From positions 42,421,511-42,485,510 of the forward strand of contig CM064424.1 in the NCBI GenBank assembly GCA_032690845.1: 64,000 bases of DNA, read 5' to 3'. Made by a program: the position numbers and the translations under genes. The stretch's first letter is position 1. Every line of letters starts with the position of its first letter. This DNA is from Eleusine coracana subsp. coracana (lineage: Eukaryota > Streptophyta > Magnoliopsida > Poales > Poaceae). Shown here in pieces: positions 21,077-33,540 of this stretch. Under the pieces are notes generated by a model. It saw only the letters and a list, made by a program, of their open reading frames with translations, was not told where the DNA came from and did no database searches.

Positions 21077-24000
21077 CGCTATAACAGAGCCGCCTTACCA
21101 CCATTCCAGGATCTTTCTCAGGTGATGACACGCGCTGTGACGTCCAATAGTACAACATATGACAGAAGAATATAGTTGCAATAAGAACATAGATAGAGTA
21201 TAGAGTTTTATAGAAATCTGAATTGAAGTTACAAATCAGAGTTTTAAAAGTGTAGAAGTGAAATAGTTCAACAGTAAATGAAATGGTTCAATAAAATACT
21301 TAAGATACAATCGTGCTCTCTCGACGATACATAAAAGTAGATCCGGTCTTGGTAAATGTCATGCCCACGACACTGTACCGGCAAGCAACATAGTACTCCT
21401 CCTATGGACTGTAGGGTTCCCACTCAACATTCCAAAAGTCAGGAAATTGGCCATCCTGATTATCTGAAAAACCACAAAGAGCTACGCCCTGAGCAACTAA
21501 TTTACTCAGCAAGACTGACCCGTCATAATGACCATCTACAGCCAACTCCTAGACATGCACAGGCTAAGGGTAGGGTTTATGTTGCCAAAAGTCAGCATAA
21601 GAGTGGATCCTTATTTTTCAAGTTTTAGCAGCAAGTTAAGTTGACATACAAAATAATAAATTTAGTTTGCACTATAACTATAACAATCATGATTGTAATA
21701 CAATTAATAATAATTTCATACAATAATATTGAACCCATTCTTCATATTAATGGCTTCCAACAACGTTCCGAAGCAGCGATCAAGTGGTACTCGTTACTGT
21801 GAGGGTCAGCGACTCGAATCGATTTACATCCTGTAGGAGAAACCCAAATACACAGCGCACACACACTCCGAGGAGTCACGTACAAACAACCTTTTGTGAG
21901 ATACAACAGGGTCGGTCCAGGTCCCACTTTTCCCGAGTACACATCACCCCAAGCGATGCTCCTGTCAAAGCCATCTATGGGTAGCCCATGCACTCTCCCT
22001 TCCAACACATATCCATATTCCACCATAACCATCTTCATCACCAAAAGAAGAGTCGGGTATCGGCCAACCACTGTGGAAATCAAGCGACGTTGGTTTGCTA
22101 GTGCCCATATCACTAGCATGCATTTGGTACTGTTCAAACTTGATCCCATAGGACCGGACACGATGCGGGCCTTAAGTGACTCTCCCATCCCCACTTTCCT
22201 TCTTCTAACATCATTTCCAGGTGATAATATATTCTAATCTACGAGTGGTCTCCATACCACTCGACGAATGTTCGTCCTAAATCAAGCAGAGCGACTATCG
22301 TACTGAGCCTATCATCAGGTAAAGGTGACCTACTGTAATGCTAGGTTTTCAAACAACTCCTATAAACTTAATGCACAGGCAAGCCTACATCACACTATCT
22401 AGTGATAAAATAAAAAGGTTAAAACTTGGTGGGATGCACTGGGGGTTGCCTTGAGCCTGTTCCTGGTTAGAGGGATTACTTCCTTCTCCTTCTGGCTCCT
22501 GCGCGGCATGATCCACCTCGTGATCTACATGATGCAAAATGATGCTATGCTTGAGAAAAGATTCATAGAACTTCCTTATAACAAAAGTTAGGGTGTTGAC
22601 ATGATGTATAAAAGGGCAGATTTAGTTTGAGATTAGTGGGGTAGTTAGTTTGTTTTATGTATTTTCTTTGTTTACTCCATCTTATTTATATGTCATGTAT
22701 ATAAATAAAATATGAGTGTGTGTCGATTTAAGCAACGCGATTGCATATGAACCAAAGTCAGTGGAAGGGTAACTAGGGACTTAATTGTGCGAACTAGCAG
22801 GGGAGATGATTTATATTTAGGTGTTGGCACGCACTAACAAGCTAGGACATGCAATTATATAGTTAAGTGTTTAATTAAGCCCATAAGATAAAATAGTTAA
22901 ATTAACATGGTTCTAGATATGTATGACTTATGCTCATGAGAAACTTACTAGAGGTAGAACATATTAGTAGTGATTTTTGACCCAGGTTCGTTTACATGCA
23001 ATGAGGTAAGTATATGTGAATAATGCTTATAGCTTCATGATATGGCTAACTGAAATATTAAACATACAAGATAATTAGTTAATTTACATTTGATTCTGTA
23101 AGACTTATGCCTATGAGCTATTTACTATATGTAGGACATTTTAGTAGTGATTTTTGGACGAAATGGTATGGACATGCATGAGACCAAATATTGTAAATAA
23201 ATTAATTAGTATAGAACCTAAATAATTCCTATAGACCAAATTGACGGGAACAAAAAATATAAGGCTCTGCAGGGTGGTCCGAAATGGTATAAGGAACATA
23301 CATGTCATGTTTTATGAATTTATCACATTTGAAGACTTAGTTACGAATTTATTGTAATTGGCTTGTTAATTTTAGATATGACCAAAATATGGTCATGTAT
23401 GTGCTTTTAGCATTTTTACAAAATAATATATTGCCAGTGGAGTCTAACAAATTTTAGTTTGCATTTTTACTTTAAATACTTTATTATATATGAGTGTTTG
23501 AAATTTGCTCGGATGTGTGACTAAAAATAAGTGGCAGGAAAATAAAAAATAGAGTGCGCCAATTAGATATGAGTCCACCGGGGCATTGCGCACACCCTAT
23601 CTGAGCTGGAGCACGAAGCTCCCGGCCATGGCTGCTGAAGCCTCGATTCTAGTAGGGATAACTGCAGAATCTCCCTAATAAGGTGCAAGAAAGATTGGGG
23701 AGGACTCAAACAACATGTGGCTTCAAGGATTATAACTACAGCTCACCCAAGAGGCAGGATTTAGAGGCGGGGCAGCTGCGGCAGACGACCCTCGATGAGC
23801 TTCAGTGGACGCTTGCTGGTGACTGGAAGCTTGGCGTGCGCGAGCATCTTCACGGGAACGCGCTGGAGCTCAGCGTCGGGGCTGCTGACGATAAGGAGGA
23901 GTAGAATCCCGGGCTTGTCACAGGTGCGGTTTGCCCTGACGGACACGGGCGAAATCCGGCGAGCAAAGCTGTAGGTGAGGGTCGGGAACAGGTCAAACGA

Positions 24001-24933
24001 GTGCGCTACAGGGAGAGAGAGCTAGAACCACGAGGAATTGGATAGGGGCTCACCGGAGAGACCGAATTTCAGGTCGGCGCCGACATGCAGGCCGATGGAG
24101 GTCCCATCGGAAAAGCTTCAAATACGCACCACACGAGCAGCGAATGGAGGTGCCGTTTCTTAGAGGGGCTAGATGTCTTCCTTGCGCGTGATTTGGTGGC
24201 GGGATTTGGTCTGAAAGGAAGTGAGCTGGCCGGACGACAAGGAAGAAGTAGCAGCGGCCATGGCGAGCTCGGTCTCGGCTGAGCGAGAGAGGAAAGGGAG
24301 GGAGAGAGTGGGGCGGGATGGGTGAAACCGTGGACCCGCCGGTTTTGGCGCTCACGAGCCAACCAGGTGGGGGCAAGACCGCTGGGCATGGGCCACGCGC
24401 AGCAATGCCGCCCACGGCGGCCAATCAGGGAGGAAGAAGACGACCGCTGACAAGTGGGACCCGCATTATTTTTCTTTTTCGTTGGTTTTCAAAACAGCAC
24501 TGTCTTAATACTTTCATATCTTTAAAAATATAGATCCTATGATAATTCTAAAAATATGGGCGTGTTCAAGATGATGTGCTGAAATTTATAAAAAATGATA
24601 ATGCTCAGTAGTTGCTATTTTAATTTGAATATGAATTTGTCAAAGAGGGATAGTTTTTGACCTTTTGGTCATTTATTTGATCCATTAACTTAAGGCATAA
24701 AATTCTGAGAAATTTCTCAAAATTATAATGTGTTCCCAGATATGACATATATTTTTGTTGGGTATGAGTTATATTTAAAAATTTGGACTTATAGTTCAAA
24801 TGCCACTCAAATTCGATCGAATTTTATTCAAATTGATTTCAAAGTGGGTTGAAATTCTTAGTGTGAGTTTCTAAACATGACAAGGTTGTGAAATAGGTGA
24901 GTTTCCAGGATCCTTGGTACCAGAGGTGTCACA
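21077..24933 (-). repeat. Element B 5' LTR (Tekay/Del-like, about 3.9 kb)
   Basis: Read on the minus strand it begins TGTGACACCTCTGG at 24933 and ends next to the primer-binding site at 21077. LTRs of more than 3 kb starting TGTGACACC are typical of Tekay elements (family knowledge). 21826-22033 matches 1-209, and 21077-23400 matches the LTR of element C. A GC-rich block at about 24050-24450 gives open frames on both strands but no recognisable protein. Bases 24934-24938 (GAAAT) would be one target duplication; the other lies outside the window. Confidence 0.7.
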
Positions 24934-26055
24934 GAAATAGCTCGATATGTCACAAAATGCAATACATGTCGTCGAGTTAAAGTCGATCACGTAAGGAAAG
25001 CTAGCCCACTACAACCCCTGAGTGTACCAACTTTGAAATGGGATGACATTAGCATGGATTTTATTATTGGCCTACCCCCAAACATTGCACAAATTTGACT
25101 CTATATGGGCCATTATTAACCGGTTGACCAAGGTTTCACACTTCATACCTATGTCTTCTATGTTTACAATGCGGAGATATGCACAATTTGTTGTGCATGG
25201 TCATTGGGTACAAAGTCGATTCGAAGTTCTACATACAACCACCAAAAAGATGGTCAGGCCGAAAGAGTTAATCAAATACTACAAGACATGTTAAGACCTT
25301 ATACGTTGACTCACAACAAGATGTGGGATGAATGCTTACCCTTGGCAGAGTTTGCATACAATAATAGTTATTAAGAGAGATTAAGATGGCATCATTTAAA
25401 GCTCTATATGGACCTCATTGTAGCACTCCCTTGAATTGGTCAGAGTCAGGGGATAGAGTGATATATGGTCTAGAGTTAGTGCAGCAAGCCAAGGAGTAAG
25501 CGTTGGAAATTCAATCTAACCTATAGGCAACAAAATCCAGGAAGAAGAGCTATGCTAATAAGGGATGTCGTCCACTTGAGTTTAAAGTTAGCAAGTTGGT
25601 GCACCTTCTTGTATCACCCACCAAGGGGGTACAATGATTTGGAGTTTGAGGAAAGCTAACACCCTGCTACATTGGCGGATACCTGATCATTGCAAGGTGT
25701 GGACCCGTAGGTTACAAGATCTAAATGCAAATTGAACTAGCAGGTGTACATGACATGTTTCATGTGTCACAACTCAAGAAATGTCTAAAGCCGCCCATGG
25801 ACATCATCTTGGAAGAGATGAAACAGCTACAATCCGACTTAACCTATGTCAAATACATGATAAAAGTACTCAATGAAAAGGAAGAGGTTACCTGCAAGAA
25901 AGCAATCAAGTTCTACATGATGCAATGGAGCAACCATACTTAGATCGAAGCAATGTGGGAATCAGAAGTGTTTCTAAGAAGCCATTATCCAGAGTTCCTA
26001 GACCAAACCCCAGGTATACTTTTTACCTCCTTTAATCTCGGGACGAGATTTCTTT
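24934..26055 (+). pseudogene. pol: Element D: gypsy integrase and chromodomain-type C terminus
   Basis: Degenerate pol 3' end of a plus-strand chromovirus. The integrase zinc region ends in CNTCRRVKVDH. The core reads through WDDISMDFIIGLP, IWAIINRLTKVSHFIP and DGQAERVNQILQDMLRP. The tail VHDMFHVSQLKKCLKP and IKFYMMQWSNHT, EAMWESE is the region leading into the chromodomain of Tekay/Del elements. More than six stops or frame changes are present. Its 5' part was separated by insertion of B at 24933. Confidence 0.85.
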
Positions 26056-26068
26056 AAGGGGGGAGGAC
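26056..26068 (+). promoter_or_regulatory. Element D polypurine tract
   Basis: AAGGGGGGAGGAC lies just before the LTR start TGTGAGATCC. It is the plus-strand priming tract of the gypsy element. Confidence 0.75.
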
Positions 26069-28010
26069 TGTGAGATCCAGGGTGTCAACACACCACAAGT
26101 ATGCACTAAGCATGTCCTTTGACCAATTGTGAACTCACCCATAATGTTTGAAATTATTTGAACATCATTTGAATGAAATATGGCCAAATTTGAACCACAT
26201 TTGAACTTCAAGTCAAATAGTTTTAACACCACATAGTGCCACCAAGAATATATGTTGTTGGGAATGATGAAAAACAATTTTGAGCAAAATCCCAGATTTT
26301 GCTTTTAGGCTTAAGTGCCACAAATAAATGCCTAAAGGCTTATGACATCCCATGTTTGAAATATTCCTAGTTGAATTCAAATGATAACTGTTGAACAAAC
26401 TCAATTTCTAACTAAAGTGCACATTAAAAAAACACCAATATTTTTCTATTTGCAAACTCAGCTCTAGAAATAAAGATATGAAATTGTGACATATGTGCAG
26501 TTTTAAAAACCAACCCTTGCCTCTTTGATGTGGACAAGGGTTCCCAATCTTCGAAAAGGTTCTGGATATGTTGATTTGGTCGGAGGCAACAAACAAATCA
26601 ATCCGGCTTCAGAACAACATGTTCTAAACCCCGCAATCGCAGCACGACGTCTCCTCTGGTCATCAACCGTCCTAAAATGATTGACCTCGCCGAGAAGGCT
26701 AATCTCTGCCTGCAAATCAAGAATACAAGCATGAACAAAGAAGAATGCAACACAATTACAGATGTATTATGAATCTCATGAAGTTGGGGTCTCACAAACC
26801 ATGATGACGGCAAAACTATTATGAACAGAATAATCTAAGCAAAACCCGAACCCTAATGGTGCGGTGGTGGCTGTATATGAAGGCTCTAGGATCGTGCAAG
26901 ACCCTCTGGATGCACCCCTAATTGGGCTCAACTAGATACAAAGCCCAAAGGCCAAAAACAGGCGATGCAGCACCGAAACAGATTCTAGACCCTCTCTTGT
27001 TTCGACAATTCCTGATGACTCCGGATAAATTTTGATATGAAACCAACGGCATTGGAAAGGTCTTCTTCTTATCTTTCCGTGCATATGTAGAACGTCCAAA
27101 TCCGAGTCCGTATGCGTCCTGGACATCCATTTTACTGTAGACTGGTCCTGAGCCCCGAAACAGACTCGAAGTCAGTTTTGGTTGGGCCTCCACCTTGGCT
27201 TCCACGTCCTTACCACGTCTCCAAGTCCTTCTCCCATCATCTCCTGGTCCTCTCCATGGTTCCTAATTACAATATAATCATTAGGAGCAAACCATTCTCA
27301 AAAGTGACATATAACAAAGAACGTAGGAACGAGCTCACCTCTAAATTTAGTCGTCGTGCACGAGCTCAACTCTAAATTTAGTCATCGTGCACGAGCTCTA
27401 GTCATTATACCTTGCAAGTCCAGAATTGGAGGAGTGTTGCATGTATCCTTAGGAGTCATGTCCTCAACACTCTTTCCTATTTTTGACCTTTCCCTGATAG
27501 GAAAAAAACACTGCCACCACCATTGCCGCCGATCGTGGAGCTTGCCGCGCCGTCGCTTTGGTCCACCTCAGCATGGATCCAGCAAGTCAATCAGAGTGCC
27601 TTGGTCCCATCTTCCATTTCCAACCAACCCCACCTCACAAGGCGCAACAAGCAGCCCGGATTAATTCAAACAACGGTGACCTCTCTCCTACCTCTGCCAC
27701 TAGCCAGCAACCACTACGGTGAGCCCCTCACCCTGCCACCACTTTCATTACGCTCGCCACTCCCTCATCTTTGTGATGGCATGCTCCATGTCAAGCTTGG
27801 TCGCGGTGCGACCAATTCCAGTAGCGGTGTCGCCTAGTTTTGCCGTGGCTGCGGTGGAGCCACACCATGGGCCACATTGCCCCCGATTTGCCATGTCCAC
27901 TTGTGGATCTGGCCCATCTCCCTATGGCCCTTTGTGTGGCCTACAAGCCATTGGCCCATCCCATTTGCATTTTCTCTATATTTAATCAAATAGCTTGTAA
28001 ATAGTTCACC
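26069..28010 (+). repeat. Element D 3' LTR (approximate end)
   Basis: Begins TGTGAGATCCAGGGTG directly after the polypurine tract. No second copy is present in the window, so the right boundary is inferred from where homology to element B/C starts (about 28015). It contains an AT-rich first third, a middle segment and a GC-rich stretch at 27500-27990. The open frames there show no recognisable domain. Confidence 0.5.
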
Positions 28011-28314
28011 TACATTGTAACAACCACTTATTTTTATGCTATTGATTTTTGAGCGAGAAGATATAGAATTTAATGTGAGTGACATGCTAGCTGAAATTTC
28101 AGTTTTATCATAATGATATTGATGCCTAAACATGTTACATGAATACATATGATTTTGAGCTACACGTCCTTACAAAATAAAATTTGGCCATAAATAGGAC
28201 CATATGTATAATCGGTAGCAGACGATATCTCAAGTTAGTCGTATGCTACACATTTCTAACGTGAATCATGGTTACCATACCTACAGAAAAATTTCCACCA
28301 ACCCATCATAGACA

Positions 28315-28386
<72 letters not shown>
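28315..28386. repeat. (GATA)n microsatellite
   Basis: About 18 uninterrupted ATAG/GATA units. Confidence 0.97.
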
Positions 28387-28545
28387 TAAATATATTTTGA
28401 TAGGAATTTAAATACGTCTCGTATCATTCCATATGGGCTGCACCCTAGGTAGGCCACTTCCTAGAGAAAAGTGACCATGATTTGCATCACGTGGTAGAAA
28501 GCTCACCACAACATTGGTGACCTGGACGGCTCCATGCATTCCGAA

Positions 28546-29282
28546 TAGAGATGGCAATGGGAAAACTGCCCACGGATAGTGCCATCCTCTGCTCGTGCCA
28601 GCGCCCCCAAATCCTTTGCCCATGCCTGCGCTCGCCATCCTTCATGGGTAGGAAATGATGCCCATGCCCGATGCTCGCAACTAGGACGTGAGCGCCCGGC
28701 GGTTGGAACGAGGGTGCTCAGGGGAGGCGAGTGGCAAGGAGACACGCAGCAAGGTGCCCTTCCTGAAGGTTGCACTGAAGATGGGGGCGGCGGCGACCTC
28801 CCTACCACGTGCGAAGAGGGGGGGGCAGTTGACGCCTGAGCTATGGTCTCTTATCACGGGCGCAGGCATGGCGCTAGGGACCTAGGGTCCTCTGCAGTGG
28901 CAGTAGGGGCGGGTCCAGGGCCATCGGTGGTGAGATTGACGGGGTTGGGGCGACGGGGGCGAGATCAACAGGGTCGAGGCCGATGGAACGAGCGGACGGA
29001 GCAGGGGCGGCACAAATTGCAGTAGATGTGGGAGGAATTAAGGAGGTGCATGGGAGAAAACCTAATTTGAAAATATATATTTCTTGATTGAGGTCCACGT
29101 GTCAGGTACAATAACGGGCAATCGAGTTCGGGCGAGTCTTTCTCCTGCCTGTTAAGAAAATGCCCGTGGGTTTGAACTGCTGCCTATGTCCGTGCCCGCG
29201 GGCAAGAATTGGTGCCCAAACCACGCCCAATTGGTTTTTACCCACGGGTGCCCACTCGAAATCGTGCCCGTTCCCATCTTTA
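28546..29282. mobile_element. Non-autonomous hAT element 1 (737 bp)
   Basis: Ends are TAGAGATGGCAATGGG and the inverted CCCGTTCCCATCTTTA, with an 8-bp duplication ATTCCGAA (28538-28545) versus GTTCCGAA (29283-29290). Subterminal repeats of the GCCCATGCC / GCCCGTGGG kind are seen on both sides. The interior is GC-rich (28580-29030) and gives open frames with no recognisable domain, perhaps captured sequence. No transposase. Confidence 0.82.
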
Positions 29283-29570
29283 GTTCCGAAGAACAAGGAC
29301 TCACATTCAATCCACTTGGGTAGGGACACCTCACGACAATCCGCTAATCGGAGAGTATGAGCATTTTGCAACTTACCTTCTTACCTGGGTGTAGGTGCTT
29401 CATTATAGAATAGTAAGTTTTGCATAAATGTAAATCTAGGCCTATGTTGTAGTTAAAAGTTAGCTTGTCACCTATTCATAACTATTATAGACCTTAATAG
29501 GCATGTCTTTACACTTCCGTTACGGGGCCTTCAAATATATGTCTTTGAATGTTGTACTATTATCAAAATA

Positions 29571-29582
29571 CCTCTGATACAA
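29571..29582 (-). promoter_or_regulatory. Element C primer-binding site, mutated
   Basis: CCTCTGATACAA, i.e. TTGTATCAGAGG on the minus strand, two changes from the initiator-Met sequence. Same position as in element B. Confidence 0.7.
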
Positions 29583-29680
29583 TGCTATAACAGAACCACC
29601 TTACCACGGAGACAATTCCATTCCAAGATCTTTCTTAAGTGGCGACACACGTTGTGACGCCCAATAGTACACCATATGAC

Positions 29681-30171
29681 TAGGGGTGGACGAAAAGCTT
29701 GAAGCTCGTAACTCGACTTGACTCGACTTGTTTTATTAATGAGCCGAGCCGAGCTTATAATTTAGATCGACAAATTTACGAGCTAAGTCGAGCTGGCTTG
29801 CGAGCGCCTCACGAGCTCAACGAGTTTTGAAAGAGTCACAAAAAGGTAAAATCATTAGTGATAAAATATAAAATATTACAATAAAATTTCATTATTTTAG
29901 TCCCTAATTCAAATTAAGTTATATTTATAATCTATTTCTATTAACTATACACTTTAATTTTTAATTATTTATGTTAAATATCTTATTTTACTAGAATATA
30001 GTGTTAAAGTTGTAATGTGACGAGCCTAACGAGCCAGCTCGAGCTAACTATCGAGCTGAGCCGAGTTGAGCCAAGTTTTGAGCTCGGTTGACTAACGAGC
30101 CGTGTCGAGCTGAGCCAATTTTCTAATGACCTAACATGAGTTGAACCGAGCCAGCTCGACATCCACCCCTA
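29681..30171. mobile_element. hAT-type MITE 2 (491 bp)
   Basis: Ends TAGGGGTGGACG and inverted CATCCACCCCTA, with an 8-bp duplication CATATGAC (29673-29680) versus CACATGAC (30172-30179). The homologous place in element B (about 21157-21165, ACATATGACAGAAG) lacks the insert, giving a natural empty site. The interior is rich in CGAGCTCGAGC-like short inverted motifs and AT. No coding capacity. Confidence 0.9.
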
Positions 30172-30579
30172 CACATGACAGAAATACATAGCTTGCAACA
30201 AGAACATAGATGGAGTATAGAGTTTTACATGAATTCAAATTTAAAGTACAAACTAGAGTTTTAAAAGTACGGATGTGGAATATTTCAATAATAATAGACT
30301 GGTTCAATGGAAAGCTTAAGATACAACCGCACTCTCACGACGATACATAGAAGTAATTCTGACCTTGTTCGGTGTCATGCCCGTGACACCGTACCGACAA
30401 GCAACATGGAGCTTATCCTACTGGACTGCAGGGTCCCACTCGATGTTTCAAAAGTCAGGAAATTGGCCACCTTGATCATATGAAAAATCACAAAGAGCTA
30501 TGCCCTGAGCAACTAACACTCAGCAAGACTTACCTGTCAAATGGCCAACTACTACCGACTCCTAGACATGTACAGGTCT

Positions 30580-32048
30580 TGGCGGTCATTAACTACCATT
30601 TCCAACCATCTATATTACTCAAAATTAAGGAGCGTTTAACATTCCCACCATGCATTTTAGTTAGAAATAATAAAAATCCACTTGTGCTTGGAGAAATGCT
30701 CACATGTAGGGAATATGCACAAAAGAGTGAAGAAATGCCTAATGATCCATGGAAATTAACTTCAACACAATCACAGCGAAGCACAAGGATTGAATGGCCC
30801 ACTTATAGAAGCAAACCGCCACAACAACTGACCTCAGGGTGTCACTGGACAAGAGGGCCCACCTACCAGAGTACCAGAGAAAGGAGGGCATGTGGGAAAT
30901 CCCCCCTTGTTCGGTCGAATAGGGAGTGGGCCCCCTCATCCATGGCCTCCACGTGTTGGTTCCTGGTGGTTCTCCAATGGCAGTTATACGGGTTAGGCTG
31001 TGGTTATCGACTCCAGGAACTCCACAACACACACCAAGAGGCATTACTCTCTTTTAATTTTGAGTTACTCTCTAGTTTTAGTGGAGTTAGACTTAGAATA
31101 GAGTCTCCTTCAGTTCCCAAGTCTTCCTTGGAGTTATGGTATGGCTCTTGTATCTTTCTCTTTTTGTACGATTTTGTTCTACATAATATATTTAGTATTT
31201 CTACATAGTTATGCTTGGGTCATGTGCTTCTTATTTGATTATATGATCCATTCATGTATGTGGTTAGTATGCTTGCATGTTAGTAGTGTAGTTATACTAT
31301 ACTACCATGTTAGACATAATCCCTTACTATAATCTTTATTTATATCATCATAGTAATGCATGACTAATTTTTGACTTAGATCATTTTCACGTGCTTAGTG
31401 TTCACTTAAATGTGATTACTCCTTTTCTGATCCATCGCTAAGGGATTAGGGGTACAGTTCTAGAGATGTAAGTGTGGTGCTTAGATCAATACAATGTATT
31501 ATTTGTCGTGTAGCCCACGGATTGCTAGGGGTAGGTAGTAGGTGGTGACACCCCCATCTCTCCTTTGAAATCCCTTATGTTCGGCTATGCAATAGGCTCT
31601 TTGCTGGAATCGTACTGTGGATGCCTAGGGTGTGATGATCTGATTGTCTTGCATTGTTTATGTGTATGTATAATAGTATATAATGTAGATTATTTGACTA
31701 TATAAAAGCAACATAGGAACTTAGCTCTTTCTTTGTCCTTCTCCACTAGACTAGTCTTTATTTTATCTTGGATATGCTATCTATTTGTCCACTACCCATG
31801 ATTATCTTTATCTCAACTCCTATAAGGACTTTGTCTTATAATCTACTATACATGTCTAGAACATGGTAGTTACCTTGATCAATCCCCCGCCTTCCTTTAG
31901 GATAAAATAAATATGATACCCTGAATACTTCTGGGTGAAATGCTACAACGGTATTCTCTGTGTGCTTGCGGATTACCTGCACTTACCAACACACAATTGT
32001 AGCACCGTTGCTAGGGAAATTCAGTGATGATGTTAAGAAACACCAACA
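30580..32048 (+). repeat. E3 5' LTR
   Basis: Starts TGGCGGTCATTAAC and ends AAACACCAACA. Compared with the 3' copy it lacks about 38 bp containing the TATA box (junction near 31020), so this copy probably cannot start transcription normally. It contains a primer-binding-like sequence at about 32001-32018. The open frame 30480-31208 that runs into it is not a gene. Confidence 0.85.
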
Positions 32049-32056
32049 AGCATTTT

Positions 32057-32074
32057 TGGCGTCGTTGCTGGGGA
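32057..32074 (+). promoter_or_regulatory. E3 primer-binding site (tRNA-Asp type)
   Basis: TGGCGTCGTTGCTGGGGA, two changes from the canonical Athila/Tat tRNA-Asp complement. It begins eight bases after the LTR. Confidence 0.8.
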
Positions 32075-32189
32075 AGGCTATAGATTAAGAAAATTACTTA
32101 TGTTCTATTCTTGCATTTGTGATTATTTGGAATTCGCCCAAACAGGCTAATCTGGTCTGTTTTCTCCTTTTGTGTGAAGACAGGGTAGT

Positions 32190-33292
32190 GTATGACCGGT
32201 TTCACCTTGCCTGAAAGCAATATTGAAGATCCCGAACAACATTTGAGAAGGTTACGTGCACGTCACATCCCTCAAAAGTTTGTGTCTGCAAGTGAACTAG
32301 TCATCTCCACTGCATCAAGCTTCTAGGTCATGGACTAGAAAAGTTTTCATGATTTCTCTGCACCCTCGGCATCCAACATTCCTGTTGCACCAAACATCAT
32401 GGGAGATATGAACTTCGAGATCAAGACAAGTCTCATTACCATGGTGCAGACCAGCCCATTCTGTGGGAAGGCCAATGAGGATGCCAACGCCCATTTGCAA
32501 TAGTTCCTAGAGATTTGCACCACCTTCAAGATGAAGGACATCTCTCAAGACGCCATTCGCCTTTGTCTATTTCCATTCTCCCTTTTGGAGAGAGCAAAGC
32601 AGTAGTTCTATGTGAAGAAGGATGTTGTGAGTACCTAGGAGAAGTGTTCAATTGTGTTCCTCGCTAAGTTCTTCTCATTGGGCAAAACCAACGCCCTTCG
32701 CGAGAGAATTTCAAGCTTCCAGCAGGAGTCCAAGGAGTCAATCTCCAAGGCTTGGGAAAGGCTGCAAGAGTACATTGCCGGCTGTCCTCATCATGGGATG
32801 GATGAGTGTCTTATAATCTAGAATTTCTACAACAGGCTAACTCTGTCAGGTCATGACCATATCGATGCTGTTATGGGAGGAGCCTTCTTCTCATTGACCG
32901 CCGAGAAGGCTAAAGAGCTTATTGAGAAGATGGTCTCTAACCAAGGATGGAGTGAAGATTGTCTTCACTCATGCTAGCGGGGCATTCACACCGTTAAGGA
33001 GGTGGACATGCTAGCCACCAAAATGTACCTCCTTATGAAGTAGATGGGCAAGCTAGCCAAAGGACATGAAGACGGCTCCGTCAATGCCTTAGATGCTTGC
33101 ATAATGTGCAAAGTTTGTGGCAACATGGGTCACTCGGGCAATGACTACCCTGAGACTCGTGAGGACATGTTGTACATGAACAACAACAATGACAGCAGCA
33201 GCAGCAACAACAACAACAACAATGGCTATCATCGACAAGGAGGCAACGGGTGGAATCAACCATGTCTGTATTATCAAGGAGGTAACAACTAA
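32190..33292 (+). pseudogene. gag: E3 gag (Retrotrans_gag), degenerate
   Basis: Gypsy capsid pieces are readable with several stops: CLFPFSLLERAKQ, FLAKFFSLGKTNALRERISS, AWERLQEYIAGCPHHGMDE, and a zinc-knuckle remnant CKVCGNMGHSGNDY in which the last Cys is replaced by Tyr. This is followed by an Asn/Ser-rich tract (33181-33230, AAC/AGC repeats). The order and wording parallel the gag of E2, so E3 belongs to the same broad lineage but is older and more decayed. Confidence 0.82.
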
Positions 33293-33540
33293 ACTCTTCC
33301 AATGGTTTTAATTAGTCTTCCTTGAAAGATCTTGTCTTAGGCCATGCTAAAGTTAAAGAAAACTTCTCTAAAAATCTTTCGGCTAACGATAAGACTTTAG
33401 AGAGCATTAATGCTAAGTTAGATGGTCTTGCTTCTTCCTTTAAAAATCAGCTTAGCTTTAATAAAATGCTAGAAACCCAACTAGCCTAGCTTGTTGTTGT
33501 TGTTCCTCCCTTAGAGTCAAAGAAGAATCCAGGGCAACCC

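Larger units (their letters stand above)
28015..29570 (-). repeat. Element C internal leader, minus-strand Tekay-like
   Basis: 28015-28300 and 29400-29570 match 20490-20770 and 20930-21060 of element B. In between are a GATA microsatellite, unassigned sequence and a hAT element. There is no gag or pol. Confidence 0.65.

Noticed and set aside
24050..24424. GC-rich frames (both strands) as a gene
   Set aside because: They lie within the LTR of element B and show no domain. Open frames on both strands follow from GC content.
33170..33240. Asn/Ser-rich, prion-like segment
   Set aside because: It is an AAC/AGC microsatellite within a degenerate gag with upstream stops.
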